From assembly GCA_947626475.1 (NCBI GenBank), contig CANQSK010000008.1, positions 1-43,631 of the forward strand: DNA of 43,631 nt, given 5' to 3'. Made by a program: the position numbers and the translations under genes. The notes beneath the pieces were generated by a model that saw only the letters and a program-made list of their open reading frames with translations, was not told the DNA's origin and searched no databases. Positions 18,528 through 26,791 of the stretch are shown here, in pieces. The stretch's first letter is position 1, and every line of letters starts with the position of its first letter. The DNA comes from an uncultured Lachnospiraceae bacterium (GTDB lineage: Bacteria; Bacillota; Clostridia; Lachnospirales; Lachnospiraceae).

Positions 18528-19432
18528 ATCCGGTTCTCCTGATATCCTCCCTTTTCTTCACCCCAAAACTGCAGGACGTTCCTGCCTTCCGGCGTCAGAT
18601 AAATGCCCCTGTTATGAATCATGGCAATGACCTGATCGATTCCACTCCGTTCCCGCACCAATGCGTAATATTGAATCAGACGCAGATAACCTCTCTCATC
18701 CTTGGGCCAGAGTTCCATCACTCTCTGAATTCCCTGATACGCCGCGTCATACTCTCCCACTTTCAGATCCGCGTCAATTTTTTTGCACCACAGCGCAGGA
18801 GTTTCATTTTTCTCCAGCCGCTGCTCCAACAGATTACTGTAATTGCGTAACTGAAGATTTCTGGCATTGCCTTCCAGAAGCCCGCTTGCCAGGTAACGCT
18901 CAAGCAGCACCATATAGTCATTCAGGATTTTCTCGTCTCCCGGGTTCTCTGTAAGCTCCCTGTCCATCTTCTGAAACTGCAGGTCATATTCCTTCTGAAG
19001 CTCTGTCAGGGCTGTCACGGCATAGTGAACCACCTCTGTATCATCATTCATTCTGGCTTCCTGAAGCTGCCCCACATAATCACCTGGGTCCGCATACATG
19101 ACTTCCATCATAAGATTCCGCCTGGTATGAGGATCGTTTACCAGAAGCGCCTCTTCCAGGGGGACCACCCGTCCCTGGGAGGTATCCTCATCCATAAGAA
19201 TACTCTTGTGTATCTCATCGTTGATCTTCAGCTTCTCTATGCCTACCTCCTCAAAGGAATCCGGGTTGATCCGACTGCGCAGTTCCAATACGATAAAACA
19301 TCCCAGCCCCCAAATCGGCACAAAAAACATCAGCGGGACTACCATGGTAGTGCACTTTAAAATCCCCGCCTTCATCAGAAGGTACAGGATCAAACAGATA
19401 ACGATATGTAATATGACCAGAAAAACTGCCAT
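18524..19432 (-). CDS. pelE: PelE-like membrane protein with TPR-type helices
   Basis: 302 residues; starts 2 bases after pelD ends. Two N-terminal membrane segments (VFLVILHIVICLILYLLM and VVPLMFFVPIWGLGCFIVL) precede a helical cytosolic domain with repeated helix pairs (LQLRNYSNLLEQRLEKN, WCKKIDADLKVGEYDAAYQG, ELWPKDERGYLRLIQYYALV) that looks like TPR repeats. Two membrane helices followed by TPRs, between pelD and the PelA-like gene, are what is known of PelE. Sequence conservation in PelE is low, so position and topology carry the call. Confidence 0.75.
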   Translation of the reverse strand: MAVFLVILHIVICLILYLLMKAGILKCTTMVVPLMFFVPIWGLGCFIVLELRSRINPDSFEEVGIEKLKINDEIHKSILMDEDTSQGRVVPLEEALLVNDPHTRRNLMMEVMYADPGDYVGQLQEARMNDDTEVVHYAVTALTELQKEYDLQFQKMDRELTENPGDEKILNDYMVLLERYLASGLLEGNARNLQLRNYSNLLEQRLEKNETPALWCKKIDADLKVGEYDAAYQGIQRVMELWPKDERGYLRLIQYYALVRERSGIDQVIAMIHNRGIYLTPEGRNVLQFWGEEKGGYQENRI

Positions 19433-19434
19433 AA

Positions 19435-21564
19435 TTATCCCATCCCTTCCGCCAGCCGGTACCGGATGCCCTTGCTGTCCAGACGATCCCCCACAATCCG
19501 GAAATTGTCGGTCGTCATCTGGGGAAGAAGCAGATACAGACAGCCGTCCTCGCCAGCTCCCAGAGTATCGCTTGCGCGGATCAGGCCGGTCAGTTCCTCG
19601 CTGAGCTTTTCCCGGTCACGATCCTCAAAACGCACCAGCACATAATCCGCCACGCCTGCCTCCTTCATGTCCTCCTGGACAGCTACCAGCTGATGCATAT
19701 GATCCGGGCGCACCACATGGCCTCCTGGAAACATGATCTGGTTTTCCCGCAAGGTTTCATATTCGGCCGCGCGCAGAAAAGATGTCTGCACCAGGCCGCA
19801 GAGTATCCGAAAGATATTCGTATAATGCATTCCGTACTGTTCCGAACTGGCCTCCTGTATCGTGATCAGAAGAACCATCACGTTGTCCTGGAACACGCCG
19901 CAGGCGTACATGGGAATGCCGGCCTTCAGCTCTGTATTGCGCCAAACTTCTCCGGTCCTGACCTGGTCGTACATCTCCTGATAATCCGCGATCCGCATGG
20001 ATTTCGTCAGTTTGGTAAGAAGGCTGTTGGAGCATACCGCCAGGCGGCCGAACCGCTGCCAGGAATCCAGCGTATAGATTGCCACAGTTTTGTTTTCCAG
20101 GATTTCCTCCATCACCTTCAGGCCCTCAAGAAAAACCGTCTGGGGAAGCTCGCTGTCCAGTTTCTGGACTGCGTCAAAAATTTTTCCGAAACTGTCCTTG
20201 AAACCAAGGATCTGTCTTTTAAATTCCCCTTTATTCTGAATAGCCCCGTGATAGACGTCATTCAGGAAAATATATTTGTTGATCAAAAGCTCATACTCCT
20301 TATGGGCAGTATTCAGCTCTTCTGTATTCCTATCCTTGACATATCCTGCGATGGATCCAGCCATCAGGTAAATAACGAAAGGAATCCAGTTCTCAATGTT
20401 ATAAAAAAGCAGAGTTCCATCCATTCCCATATGCAGATACTCCCGCACCAGCACCAGACACTCCAGTATGGCCGCCAGAACGCCCACCTTCATTCCATGG
20501 ATCGTGCCCATGATAACGATATAGAACAGGCGCACATCCACAAAGCGAAAATATACGGAATCCGAAGTATAATGACTGATGATCTCCGCCGCCAGAAAGA
20601 TAAGAATCAATTCCAGGTACTTGTATATCCATGTGCCTCCGCGAAACTTTTCCACTATCTTACCGAAAACGCCGTTGCGGTTGCTGTAAACCTCCTTCAC
20701 GTAAACACGGTAACAGGCGCCTATATTCTCCATCACATTTTCCATGGGAATAAAGCCGTATTTCTGACGGAGCTTCAGCGGATATCTGGGACAATTTGAA
20801 GTGTCGGGATAGTTCTCATAAATTACCTGAAGATTTGGTTCAGCCAGTTTCAGAAGTTCCTCTAAATCACCATATGTATACTGATATCCGCTGGTTACAA
20901 AATAAGAAGCGGTGTCGTCTTCCGTCTCGTCTGTGATCTGAAGCAGCAGATCGGCCAGATCATTATAGGACAAAAAATCAATGCGGTCTTCTCTGTGATA
21001 GGGGAACATGACTTTTTCTCCCCTGCACATCTTCCGGAATACGCTGCCCAGAAAATTCTTCTCATTCAGGCGTCCGGCCAGATACGGAAGCCACAGGGTG
21101 ATGACTTTCACCCCGGTCTTTTCCGTGAAGTAGCGGCTCAGGGCCTCCGTCTGCGCCGCGCTGAAGATACGGCTGTTGGGATACTCCAGCTTCAGGATCT
21201 CACCGCTGCGTCCCCGGCTCTCCAGATAATTCTGGCTGTCTATGGTGGAAAGCAGGATCATCTTATCAACTCTGGAACGCCGGCACTCCAAAAGGGCCTG
21301 TTCCAGCATCTGCTGTTCTCCGAACAGACCGTTTCCTCCATCTGAGTACCCGCTGACATACCAGACAGCCTGAAACGTATACACATCAAACAGCTGCCCG
21401 AACTTCTCCTCCACAGGTGTTGTTCTGTATGCATAAATACTGCGGACTTTGCCGCGATACTGCGCATTCTCGCCAGCAAGCACTATGACATTGTCTTCTG
21501 CCAGCCTTTCCAGGGATTCTGCCGTAAACAGCTCCACATTACCGGCTATGAGAATTGTCGCCAT
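19435..21564 (-). CDS. pelD: PelD-like c-di-GMP receptor with N-terminal SDR domain
   Basis: 709 residues from ATG 21564, chosen for AAGAAAGGA six bases upstream; the open frame extends 29 codons further without a ribosome site. Residues 1-270 are an extended SDR/epimerase-like domain (TILIAGNVELFTAESLERL, VDKMILLSTIDSQNY, YNDLADLLLQI) whose Gly-rich loop is altered. Membrane segments at about 315-430 follow, then a coiled linker and a GAF-like domain. The C-terminus is a degenerate GGDEF domain: the signature position reads GAGEDGCLYLLLP. An RxxD motif, Arg663-Ala-Ser-Asp666, sits where diguanylate cyclases carry the inhibitory site that binds c-di-GMP in PelD. This suggests c-di-GMP gating of polymer synthesis. 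The SDR fusion is absent from Pseudomonas PelD. Confidence 0.85.
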   Translation of the reverse strand: MATILIAGNVELFTAESLERLAEDNVIVLAGENAQYRGKVRSIYAYRTTPVEEKFGQLFDVYTFQAVWYVSGYSDGGNGLFGEQQMLEQALLECRRSRVDKMILLSTIDSQNYLESRGRSGEILKLEYPNSRIFSAAQTEALSRYFTEKTGVKVITLWLPYLAGRLNEKNFLGSVFRKMCRGEKVMFPYHREDRIDFLSYNDLADLLLQITDETEDDTASYFVTSGYQYTYGDLEELLKLAEPNLQVIYENYPDTSNCPRYPLKLRQKYGFIPMENVMENIGACYRVYVKEVYSNRNGVFGKIVEKFRGGTWIYKYLELILIFLAAEIISHYTSDSVYFRFVDVRLFYIVIMGTIHGMKVGVLAAILECLVLVREYLHMGMDGTLLFYNIENWIPFVIYLMAGSIAGYVKDRNTEELNTAHKEYELLINKYIFLNDVYHGAIQNKGEFKRQILGFKDSFGKIFDAVQKLDSELPQTVFLEGLKVMEEILENKTVAIYTLDSWQRFGRLAVCSNSLLTKLTKSMRIADYQEMYDQVRTGEVWRNTELKAGIPMYACGVFQDNVMVLLITIQEASSEQYGMHYTNIFRILCGLVQTSFLRAAEYETLRENQIMFPGGHVVRPDHMHQLVAVQEDMKEAGVADYVLVRFEDRDREKLSEELTGLIRASDTLGAGEDGCLYLLLPQMTTDNFRIVGDRLDSKGIRYRLAEGMG

Positions 21565-21625
21565 GGCGTTTCCTTTCTTACATAAGACCATACTCATCTG
21601 CATAAACATGCTTCGACTTGTATAT

Positions 21626-21662
21626 CCAAAAAATATCGCAGGGCTTAACAAACCATGCGATA
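21626..21662 (-). terminator. Terminator-like hairpin between the HATPase-like gene and pelD
   Basis: On the minus strand TATCGCA (21656-21662) pairs with TGCGATA (21634-21640), with two more G:C pairs after one mismatch, followed by TTTTTTGG. It lies about 90 bases after the HATPase-like gene and 70 bases before pelD. It may end the former, or act as an attenuator in the pelD leader if the promoter at 21685-21713 is real. Confidence 0.6.
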
Positions 21663-21684
21663 CTTTTGTGCCTTACGGATATTT

Positions 21685-21713
21685 ACTTTACCACATATGC
21701 CATTGATTTTCAA
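21685..21713 (-). promoter_or_regulatory. Candidate promoter upstream of pelD
   Basis: On the minus strand TTGAAA (21708-21713), a 17-base spacer and TAAAGT (21685-21690). If used, transcription begins just before the hairpin at 21634-21662, so the hairpin would be within the first ~40 bases of the transcript. Confidence 0.45.
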
Positions 21714-21749
21714 TACTAAACGGTTTAAAAAATCATTACATTCTATCTT

Positions 21750-22373
21750 TTATGCAAAGCTCTTCTTAATGATCAGTTCCACTTTGTCCGACCGGATTCC
21801 TACTAAAACATCGTCTGCCAGCTTTCCTACGATGGACTTCTCCAGCTCATCCCAGGCCTGAGCCGCCGAAGCCTCCGTACGGTGTTCCTCCACCTCACTC
21901 CTGTATCTGTCCAGAGACCAGTAATGGCTGGTCCAGTCCATGCCGGTGTACATCATGCCGGAATCGTCATAGGGAAACAGATTGACGCCGCTGTCTGCCG
22001 CGTACTTGCTGATATCCTCATAATTCAGGAGATAGCTTTCCATCAGATCACGGAGCTTGCCCATGACTCCCCTGGCAGCCATGTTCTTGCCGGAAGTAGA
22101 CACAGAGAGCAGCTCCTCCCTCTTATCCATATCCATCTCTACATAAGCTTCCAGGTGAAGGCTGGTATTTTTCCTCTCTCCCTCCAGCCAGAAATAGGCG
22201 CCAAAATCTCCTACAATGCCCTGAACCATTCCGAACATTTCCTCTGCCAGAAGGCGGAGACGGAGGGAATCCTTATAGGAAAGGCCCTGATACTGGGCGA
22301 ATTTCTCCAATTCAGCATATGCGCTCGCCATTCCTATTCCACGATTATTAACCGCAATTTTGTTTGTTTCCAT
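21750..22373 (-). CDS. Degenerate RsbW-like HATPase-fold protein
   Basis: 207 residues; starts 17 bases after the STAS gene. Residues about 15-70 (SAYAELEKFAQYQGLSYKDS, then LRLLAEEMFGMVQGIVGDFG, then LHLEAYVEMD) follow the pattern of RsbW/SpoIIAB-type ATPases. However, the N-box Asn is replaced (AEEMFGMV instead of the usual EE...N) and no clear G boxes are seen, so ATP binding is doubtful. The C-terminal ~100 residues are unfamiliar. Pairing with the STAS protein suggests a partner-switching pair in which this member keeps the fold but may have lost kinase activity. It lies directly upstream of the pel-type operon and could regulate it. Confidence 0.6.
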   Translation of the reverse strand: METNKIAVNNRGIGMASAYAELEKFAQYQGLSYKDSLRLRLLAEEMFGMVQGIVGDFGAYFWLEGERKNTSLHLEAYVEMDMDKREELLSVSTSGKNMAARGVMGKLRDLMESYLLNYEDISKYAADSGVNLFPYDDSGMMYTGMDWTSHYWSLDRYRSEVEEHRTEASAAQAWDELEKSIVGKLADDVLVGIRSDKVELIIKKSFA

Positions 22374-22390
22374 ATCTGACCTTTTCCTTT

Positions 22391-22690
22391 CTATTCTTCT
22401 ATCGTCAAAATGTCCACAAAACCGGTAATGTCAAATACCTCCCGGATCATGTCGTTGGCGCCCCGCACCACCATCTTTCCCTGACGGTTCATTACCTTCT
22501 GGGCATAAAGAAGCACTCTTAAGCCGGCGGAGGAAATATACTCCAGCGCGGAAAAATCAAAGATCAGGCTCTCCACGCCCTGCAGGCTGTTCTGCAGCTC
22601 CAGCTCCAGCTGCGGCGCCGTCGTCGTATCCAGACGACCCCTAAGCGCTACCGTCAGTTCCGTTCCCGTTTGCTTTTTGTCAATTGTCAT
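22391..22690 (-). CDS. STAS-domain anti-sigma factor antagonist
   Basis: 99 residues from ATG 22690 behind AAGGAGG; an earlier in-frame ATG at 22723 has no ribosome site. It is a complete single STAS domain: GTELTVALRGRLDTTTAPQL, LIFDFSALEYISSAGLRVLL and ITGFVDIL. The Ser-Ser in YISSAGLR is the usual phosphorylation site of SpoIIAA/RsbV proteins. It likely forms a pair with the HATPase-like protein encoded next. A second STAS/HATPase pair occurs in the NRPS operon. Confidence 0.88.
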   Translation of the reverse strand: MTIDKKQTGTELTVALRGRLDTTTAPQLELELQNSLQGVESLIFDFSALEYISSAGLRVLLYAQKVMNRQGKMVVRGANDMIREVFDITGFVDILTIEE

Positions 22691-22788
22691 TGATCTCAAA
22701 CCTCCTTGATTATTTGTCTGCATATAATATAGCAGAAAAGTATAAAAAAACCATTAAAAAATATAAATTTTTTCGTCCTGAACAAATA

Positions 22789-22840
22789 AAAGCGGCGTAT
22801 CCCCTTTCACCTGTTTCCTGATAAGACAATACGCCGCTTT
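22789..22840 (-). terminator. Intrinsic terminator of the L25 gene
   Basis: AAGCGGCGTAT (22790-22800) and ATACGCCGCTT (22829-22839) form an 11-bp stem with a 28-base loop. On the minus strand it follows the L25 stop closely and ends in CTTTTATTTG. Confidence 0.75.
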
Positions 22841-22847
22841 TTCTTCT

Positions 22848-23444
22848 TTATTCGGCCTCAGCAGCCGCCGCCTGCGCCGGTTCCGGCTCCGGTACAGCCG
22901 CATTGTGAACCGCCATAACCGTAACCACCACGGTCTCCGGATCGTTCTTAATGGAAATATCCTCCCTGGACGCGATATCCAGGTCCTTCACGCGGACAGA
23001 ATCACCGATCTTCATATTGCCCACATCTACCTGAACGTGGTCTACCAGGGCTGCCGGAAGAGCCTTGTACGAAATCTCAGGCAGCTCGACCTGTACGATG
23101 CCTTCCATAACTTTGTCGTGATTCACTATAATGACTTCCGCAACCGAGTGTACCATCTCATTGCTTACCAGGGCCTGAAATTCAATGGAGTCGATTCTTC
23201 CCGCCATGGGGTTGAAATCCACATTCTTGATCAGGACATCATAAGTCTGGCCGTCAACCTCCAGCATAATCTGGCTTCCCTTGTGGTTGGTCTTTAAGAG
23301 TCTGTCCATATCTCTCTTGCTCATCATAACCGGAATGGAATCCTTCAGTTCCTTTCCGAACACGTTGCCCACAACGTATCCTTCTCTTCTGAGCTTTTTG
23401 GCCTTTACCTCCAGGCTTCTTTTTTCAGCTTTTAAAGTATCCAT
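22848..23444 (-). CDS. rplY: Ribosomal protein L25 / general stress protein Ctc
   Basis: 198 residues with an ATG at 23444 behind GGAGGAAAAGGT. The N-terminal L25 fold has AEKRSLEVKAKKLRREGYV and GNVFGKEL; the C-terminal TL5/Ctc beta domain has LPEISYKALPAALVDHVQVD and the motif KIGDSVRVKDL, and ends in an Ala/Pro/Glu tail. L25 binds 5S rRNA; the long two-domain Ctc form is induced by stress in Bacillus. The monocistronic unit has its own promoter and terminator. Confidence 0.93.
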   Translation of the reverse strand: MDTLKAEKRSLEVKAKKLRREGYVVGNVFGKELKDSIPVMMSKRDMDRLLKTNHKGSQIMLEVDGQTYDVLIKNVDFNPMAGRIDSIEFQALVSNEMVHSVAEVIIVNHDKVMEGIVQVELPEISYKALPAALVDHVQVDVGNMKIGDSVRVKDLDIASREDISIKNDPETVVVTVMAVHNAAVPEPEPAQAAAAEAE

Positions 23445-23473
23445 TTACCTTTTCCTCCAAAATCTGATTATTA

Positions 23474-23491
23474 AACAGGAGCTTTCCTGTT
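23474..23491 (-). promoter_or_regulatory. Leader hairpin in front of L25
   Basis: A perfect 7-bp inverted repeat, AACAGGA (23474-23480) and TCCTGTT (23485-23491), with a 4-base loop. It lies just after the predicted transcription start and before the ribosome site of the L25 gene. There is no T run, so it is not a terminator; it may be a 5'-end stabilising hairpin or an operator. Confidence 0.5.
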
Positions 23492-23499
23492 CTATGTGT

Positions 23500-23528
23500 A
23501 ATATAACTCTTATATTTTCGGATGTCAA
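23500..23528 (-). promoter_or_regulatory. Sigma-A-type promoter of the L25 gene
   Basis: On the minus strand TTGACA (23523-23528), a 17-base spacer and TATATT (23500-23505). About 55 bases separate it from the L25 start. Confidence 0.8.
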
Positions 23529-23567
23529 GGCCTGCCCTGCTTTTATTGTCCGCCTTACTGCCGCTGC

Positions 23568-24668
23568 CTACCGCTCTCCGTTGGCGATCATCTCCAGCCG
23601 CTTTTCGATCTCCTCCTGCCAGCCTTCCTTATCCAGTGAGCCGACCACCATATCGCCTACCTGCTTCCCCTCGCTGTCCACAAACAGGGATGTAGGATAA
23701 GCCGGCACCAGGTCATGGATGAAACCGGACGCCAGATCCCCGACGGGATTCAGGTTTGGATAAACGTCCGCATGAGTTTCTTTGACGATCTCCAAAGCAT
23801 TTTCATATTCTTTCTGGCTCAGCTGTCCCGTGGCCGCGTTCGGGATATCTCCGCAGATGCCTACCACCTGAAAGCCCCGGTCCCGGTATTCCTCGTGAAG
23901 CTGCGCAAGCTCAGGCATTTCCGCTTTGCACGGCCCGCAGAAGGTCGCCCAGACATTGACCAGGGTCAGATCGTAATCCGCGAAAATCGTCTCATCCACC
24001 GGGTTGCCTGCCAGATCCGACGCCGAAAAACTGGTGAACGCATCCGAATGAATCCCTACGCTGGACCGCTGGCCCGTGAAGATAAAGGTTGCGCTGAGCA
24101 CCACAAACACGGCCCACTTGACCTGATCCTTCAGAGACAGGAAAAACTCCTTTGTCAGGCCTATCTTCTGATCAGCCTTCATGCCGCTTGCGCAGACGAT
24201 AAGCAGCACCATTGTTATTCCCAGAAGCGGGACAATGACAAAAAAGAGGTCCATGAAAAAGTAAATCAGTGTCTGGGAAATCGCAGACACCAGCCCGCCG
24301 TGGAGCAGGGCCCCCGCGAACAGATTCACGACATAACACATAAAACATGCCAGAAAGACTAAAAATGCCAGAAGAATCTCGCGAAAATGAGCCGACGCCC
24401 CGTCTCCCTTCAATCCGTCCCGAAATCCGCCGACCGAGAGAGAAAGCGTCAGCAGCGCCGCAAATACCAGCGGAATCTGAAGCAGCGCCCCGATCCAAGT
24501 TCCCGGCTGGCTTCCTCCGATTTTCAAAAGAAACGGCAGAACACTGCCCATGGCATATATGACAAGCATGATACAGGCGACCGCAAGAACACCGCTGACT
24601 GCGCAGAATATCTTGTCTCTCAATCCGGCAGACGGCTTCTGCGCCCTGTTTTCAACTGCTGATTCCAT
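23568..24668 (-). CDS. Membrane-anchored TlpA/ResA-like thioredoxin
   Basis: 366 residues; ATG at 24668 behind GAGGAGG. The first ~200 residues hold about five membrane segments (SGVLAVACIMLVIYAMGSVL; LLAFLVFLACFMCYVVNLFA; IVPLLGITMVLLIVCASGM). Residues ~210-366 are an extracytoplasmic TlpA/ResA-type domain with the active site WATFCGPCKAEMPEL (Cys244, Cys247) and the cis-Pro motif VPAYPTSLFVD. It probably moves reducing power to exported or membrane-bound proteins. The polytopic N-terminus fused to the thioredoxin domain suggests it takes electrons through the membrane itself, DsbD-like, perhaps fed by the polyferredoxin encoded two genes upstream. This is inferred from context. Confidence 0.85.
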   Translation of the reverse strand: MESAVENRAQKPSAGLRDKIFCAVSGVLAVACIMLVIYAMGSVLPFLLKIGGSQPGTWIGALLQIPLVFAALLTLSLSVGGFRDGLKGDGASAHFREILLAFLVFLACFMCYVVNLFAGALLHGGLVSAISQTLIYFFMDLFFVIVPLLGITMVLLIVCASGMKADQKIGLTKEFFLSLKDQVKWAVFVVLSATFIFTGQRSSVGIHSDAFTSFSASDLAGNPVDETIFADYDLTLVNVWATFCGPCKAEMPELAQLHEEYRDRGFQVVGICGDIPNAATGQLSQKEYENALEIVKETHADVYPNLNPVGDLASGFIHDLVPAYPTSLFVDSEGKQVGDMVVGSLDKEGWQEEIEKRLEMIANGER

Positions 24669-24695
24669 CCTTCATCCTCCTCTCACCGTCTCATA

Positions 24696-24854
24696 TTATC
24701 CGATTCCGATGCATTCCAGGCAGATATTGGCAGCCTTGTTAAATACGGTCGCCGGTTCTCCCTGCATGATTCCCACTACGATCAATACCGCGGACAGCAC
24801 CACCAGTACCCAGCGGACCATACCTTTTTGTTTCTCGCTTAAATTCAGATTCAT
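24696..24854 (-). CDS. CD1871A-type small CXXC membrane peptide
   Basis: 52 residues; ATG at 24854 (GGAGGAACAGCG upstream) overlaps the stop of the polyferredoxin gene by four bases. A single membrane helix ([18 protein letters not shown]) is followed by [14 protein letters not shown], whose Cys-Leu-Glu-Cys at the C-terminus is the family's CXXC motif. Small proteins of this kind lie between NapH-like polyferredoxin and TlpA-like genes in many Clostridia. The likely role is a thiol relay at the membrane. Confidence 0.85.
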   Translation of the reverse strand: MNLNLSEKQKGMVRWVLVVLSAVLIVVGIMQGEPATVFNKAANICLECIGIG

Positions 24855-25729
24855 CGCTGTTCCTCCAATCTGTTCTTTCTGCCCATCAGCTCTCTCACCG
24901 ATGTAGTGATGGCTCCCTTGGGACATGCGTCCACACACTTGCCGCAGCGGATACACTCCGCGCTGTTGGGGGTTTCCCAGGTCTTTACGTCCATGGGACA
25001 GGCTCTCTGGCAGCCGCCGCATTTCACACAGGCCGTCTCATCCACCTTCAGCCGGTAGAAGGAAATGGGATTGAAAATGCCGTAAAGGGCCCCCAGGGGA
25101 CACAGATATTTGCAGAAGGGCCTGCTGTACTTTATGGACAGCCAGATTATCACAATAAGGACCCAGAGCTTCCACCGGAACAGAACGCCTGTGGCGCTCC
25201 GGACCGCCTCGTCGCCGATGGCCAGGGGGATTCCTCCCAGAAGCGTTCCGCTGGGGCAGATCCATTTGCAGAACCAGGGGGTACCGGCCAGACTTCCTTT
25301 CACAAAATAGGGCAATATGATGACAAACAGCGCCAAAACCACATACTTCAGATACCGGAGATATTTATCGCCCGGCATATTCTTGGCCTTTTTCTTAAGA
25401 GGAATCTTATTCAGCATATCCTGAACAAACCCAAATGGGCACAGCCAGCCGCAGATAAACCGGCCCAGAAACGTACCGAAAGCCATCAGCATACCGAACA
25501 CGTAACAGGACATCTTAAAGGAACCGCTGTCCAGCACCGCCTGCAGAGAACCGATGGGGCAGGCGTACAGGGCTCCCGGACAGGAATAACAGTTCAGTCC
25601 GGGCACGCAGACGGTTTTTGTTTTTCCGGTAAAAATCTTTCCCTGAAGATAACCGGCCGCGTAACCATTGGTCAGCGCAAACCAGGCCGCCTGAACCCAG
25701 TGACGAAAGGCACCGCTTTTCTTTTTCAT
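24851..25729 (-). CDS. NapH/NosR-like membrane polyferredoxin
   Basis: 292 residues; ATG at 25729. Several membrane segments carry the paired motifs [16 protein letters not shown] and [10 protein letters not shown] typical of the NapH/NosR/CcoG 4Fe-4S family; an extra Cys cluster lies at the N-terminus ([20 protein letters not shown]). The C-terminus has two ferredoxin-type 4Fe-4S motifs, [12 protein letters not shown] and [12 protein letters not shown]. It probably passes electrons across or along the membrane. It is translationally coupled to the CXXC peptide, and with the TlpA-like protein it suggests a thiol-reducing chain. Confidence 0.9.
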   Translation of the reverse strand: MKKKSGAFRHWVQAAWFALTNGYAAGYLQGKIFTGKTKTVCVPGLNCYSCPGALYACPIGSLQAVLDSGSFKMSCYVFGMLMAFGTFLGRFICGWLCPFGFVQDMLNKIPLKKKAKNMPGDKYLRYLKYVVLALFVIILPYFVKGSLAGTPWFCKWICPSGTLLGGIPLAIGDEAVRSATGVLFRWKLWVLIVIIWLSIKYSRPFCKYLCPLGALYGIFNPISFYRLKVDETACVKCGGCQRACPMDVKTWETPNSAECIRCGKCVDACPKGAITTSVRELMGRKNRLEEQR

Positions 25730-25751
25730 TTGTACCTCATTTCCCCTTTCT

Positions 25752-26678
25752 TCAATCGTTTCCTTCCAGTCTGGAAAAACACAGCGGATAAACTACCATA
25801 AGAAGGATCAGCTCCACAAACGTCATCAGGCAGTTCACCCAGGAATACGAGAACGTCCCTGTCACGGCGGGCGTCAGGCATTTCTCAATGAAAATAAGCA
25901 AAAGCACTCCCGCGCCTGCCCTGGTTACCTTCTGAAGCACCGGCACGTCCATGGAAAATTTCACGAAGCGCCTCTCCAGAAACCATCCCAGCGTCACTCC
26001 CAGAAGCCGGCCCGCGTCCTTAAAGCCGTCCACCTTCATCTTCTCGGGATCCACCAGAAGCTTTCCGTCCACGTAATCCATAGGATAGGATTTGACGGAA
26101 ATATAGATCAGAAACAGCACCGTCAGCGCCACGCCGACGCAGGGAATCAGCCAGTCCTTTTCCGGATGCCCGTCGAGCCATTCCCAGACCTTCGCGCCTC
26201 CCACGACTACCACGGCGCCAAGCAGAGTCCCCACGATCACATCCTGGGGCGTATGAACGCCAATATAATTCCTGGAAAAAATAGTAAGAAGAATCATGAA
26301 CCCCAGGAAAATACAGAGGGGCTTATACTTCCGGTTCCGCTCCATCATAGTTCCGTAATTGCAGGTAGCCGTGATGCTGTGACCGCTCGGGAAAGAATAT
26401 CCGGTGGCTGTCTCCACCGGAACGATCTGGTCCGAACGGATCCACGGCCGGTACACGCAGAAGGTCAGTTTCAGCAGCTGCATGAAGAACCTGGCAAAGC
26501 CAATGTTCAAAAACAGAAACCGTCCGCTCTTTTTATCCACGGACCAGAACAGGACGCAGGCCAGCATCCAGATAAAAATCCCGTAGGACAGGTCGCTGAT
26601 CTGAAGAAAAAAGCTGTTCAGCATTCCGCCCATAGCCTCTCTCATATTTTGCAGAAACAATAAATATTGAATATCCAT
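25752..26678 (-). CDS. PAP2-family membrane phosphatase
   Basis: 308 residues with all three PAP2 motifs in order: K70-x6-R77-P78 (in LKLTFCVYRPW), PSGH at 97-100, and SRNYIGVHTPQD (Ser135, Arg136, His142, Asp146). Several membrane segments surround them. The family dephosphorylates lipid phosphates such as undecaprenyl pyrophosphate or phosphatidate. It is 22 bases upstream of the polyferredoxin gene and probably first in that operon; a functional tie to the redox genes is not evident. Confidence 0.9.
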   Translation of the reverse strand: MDIQYLLFLQNMREAMGGMLNSFFLQISDLSYGIFIWMLACVLFWSVDKKSGRFLFLNIGFARFFMQLLKLTFCVYRPWIRSDQIVPVETATGYSFPSGHSITATCNYGTMMERNRKYKPLCIFLGFMILLTIFSRNYIGVHTPQDVIVGTLLGAVVVVGGAKVWEWLDGHPEKDWLIPCVGVALTVLFLIYISVKSYPMDYVDGKLLVDPEKMKVDGFKDAGRLLGVTLGWFLERRFVKFSMDVPVLQKVTRAGAGVLLLIFIEKCLTPAVTGTFSYSWVNCLMTFVELILLMVVYPLCFSRLEGND

Positions 26679-26791
26679 AGGTTTTTCTTCCTCTCTTTTA
26701 GTGATATTCTGTTTTATTTACTGAATCAGAAGCAGAATCGATACAATCTTCAATAACACAGTAACAGGTTCCGCTTTGGACATACGCAAAA

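Noticed and set aside
21601-21720. Possible c-di-GMP riboswitch ahead of pelD
   Set aside because: No GEMM-type conserved segments are seen and the leader after the candidate promoter is too short; only a hairpin with T run remains.
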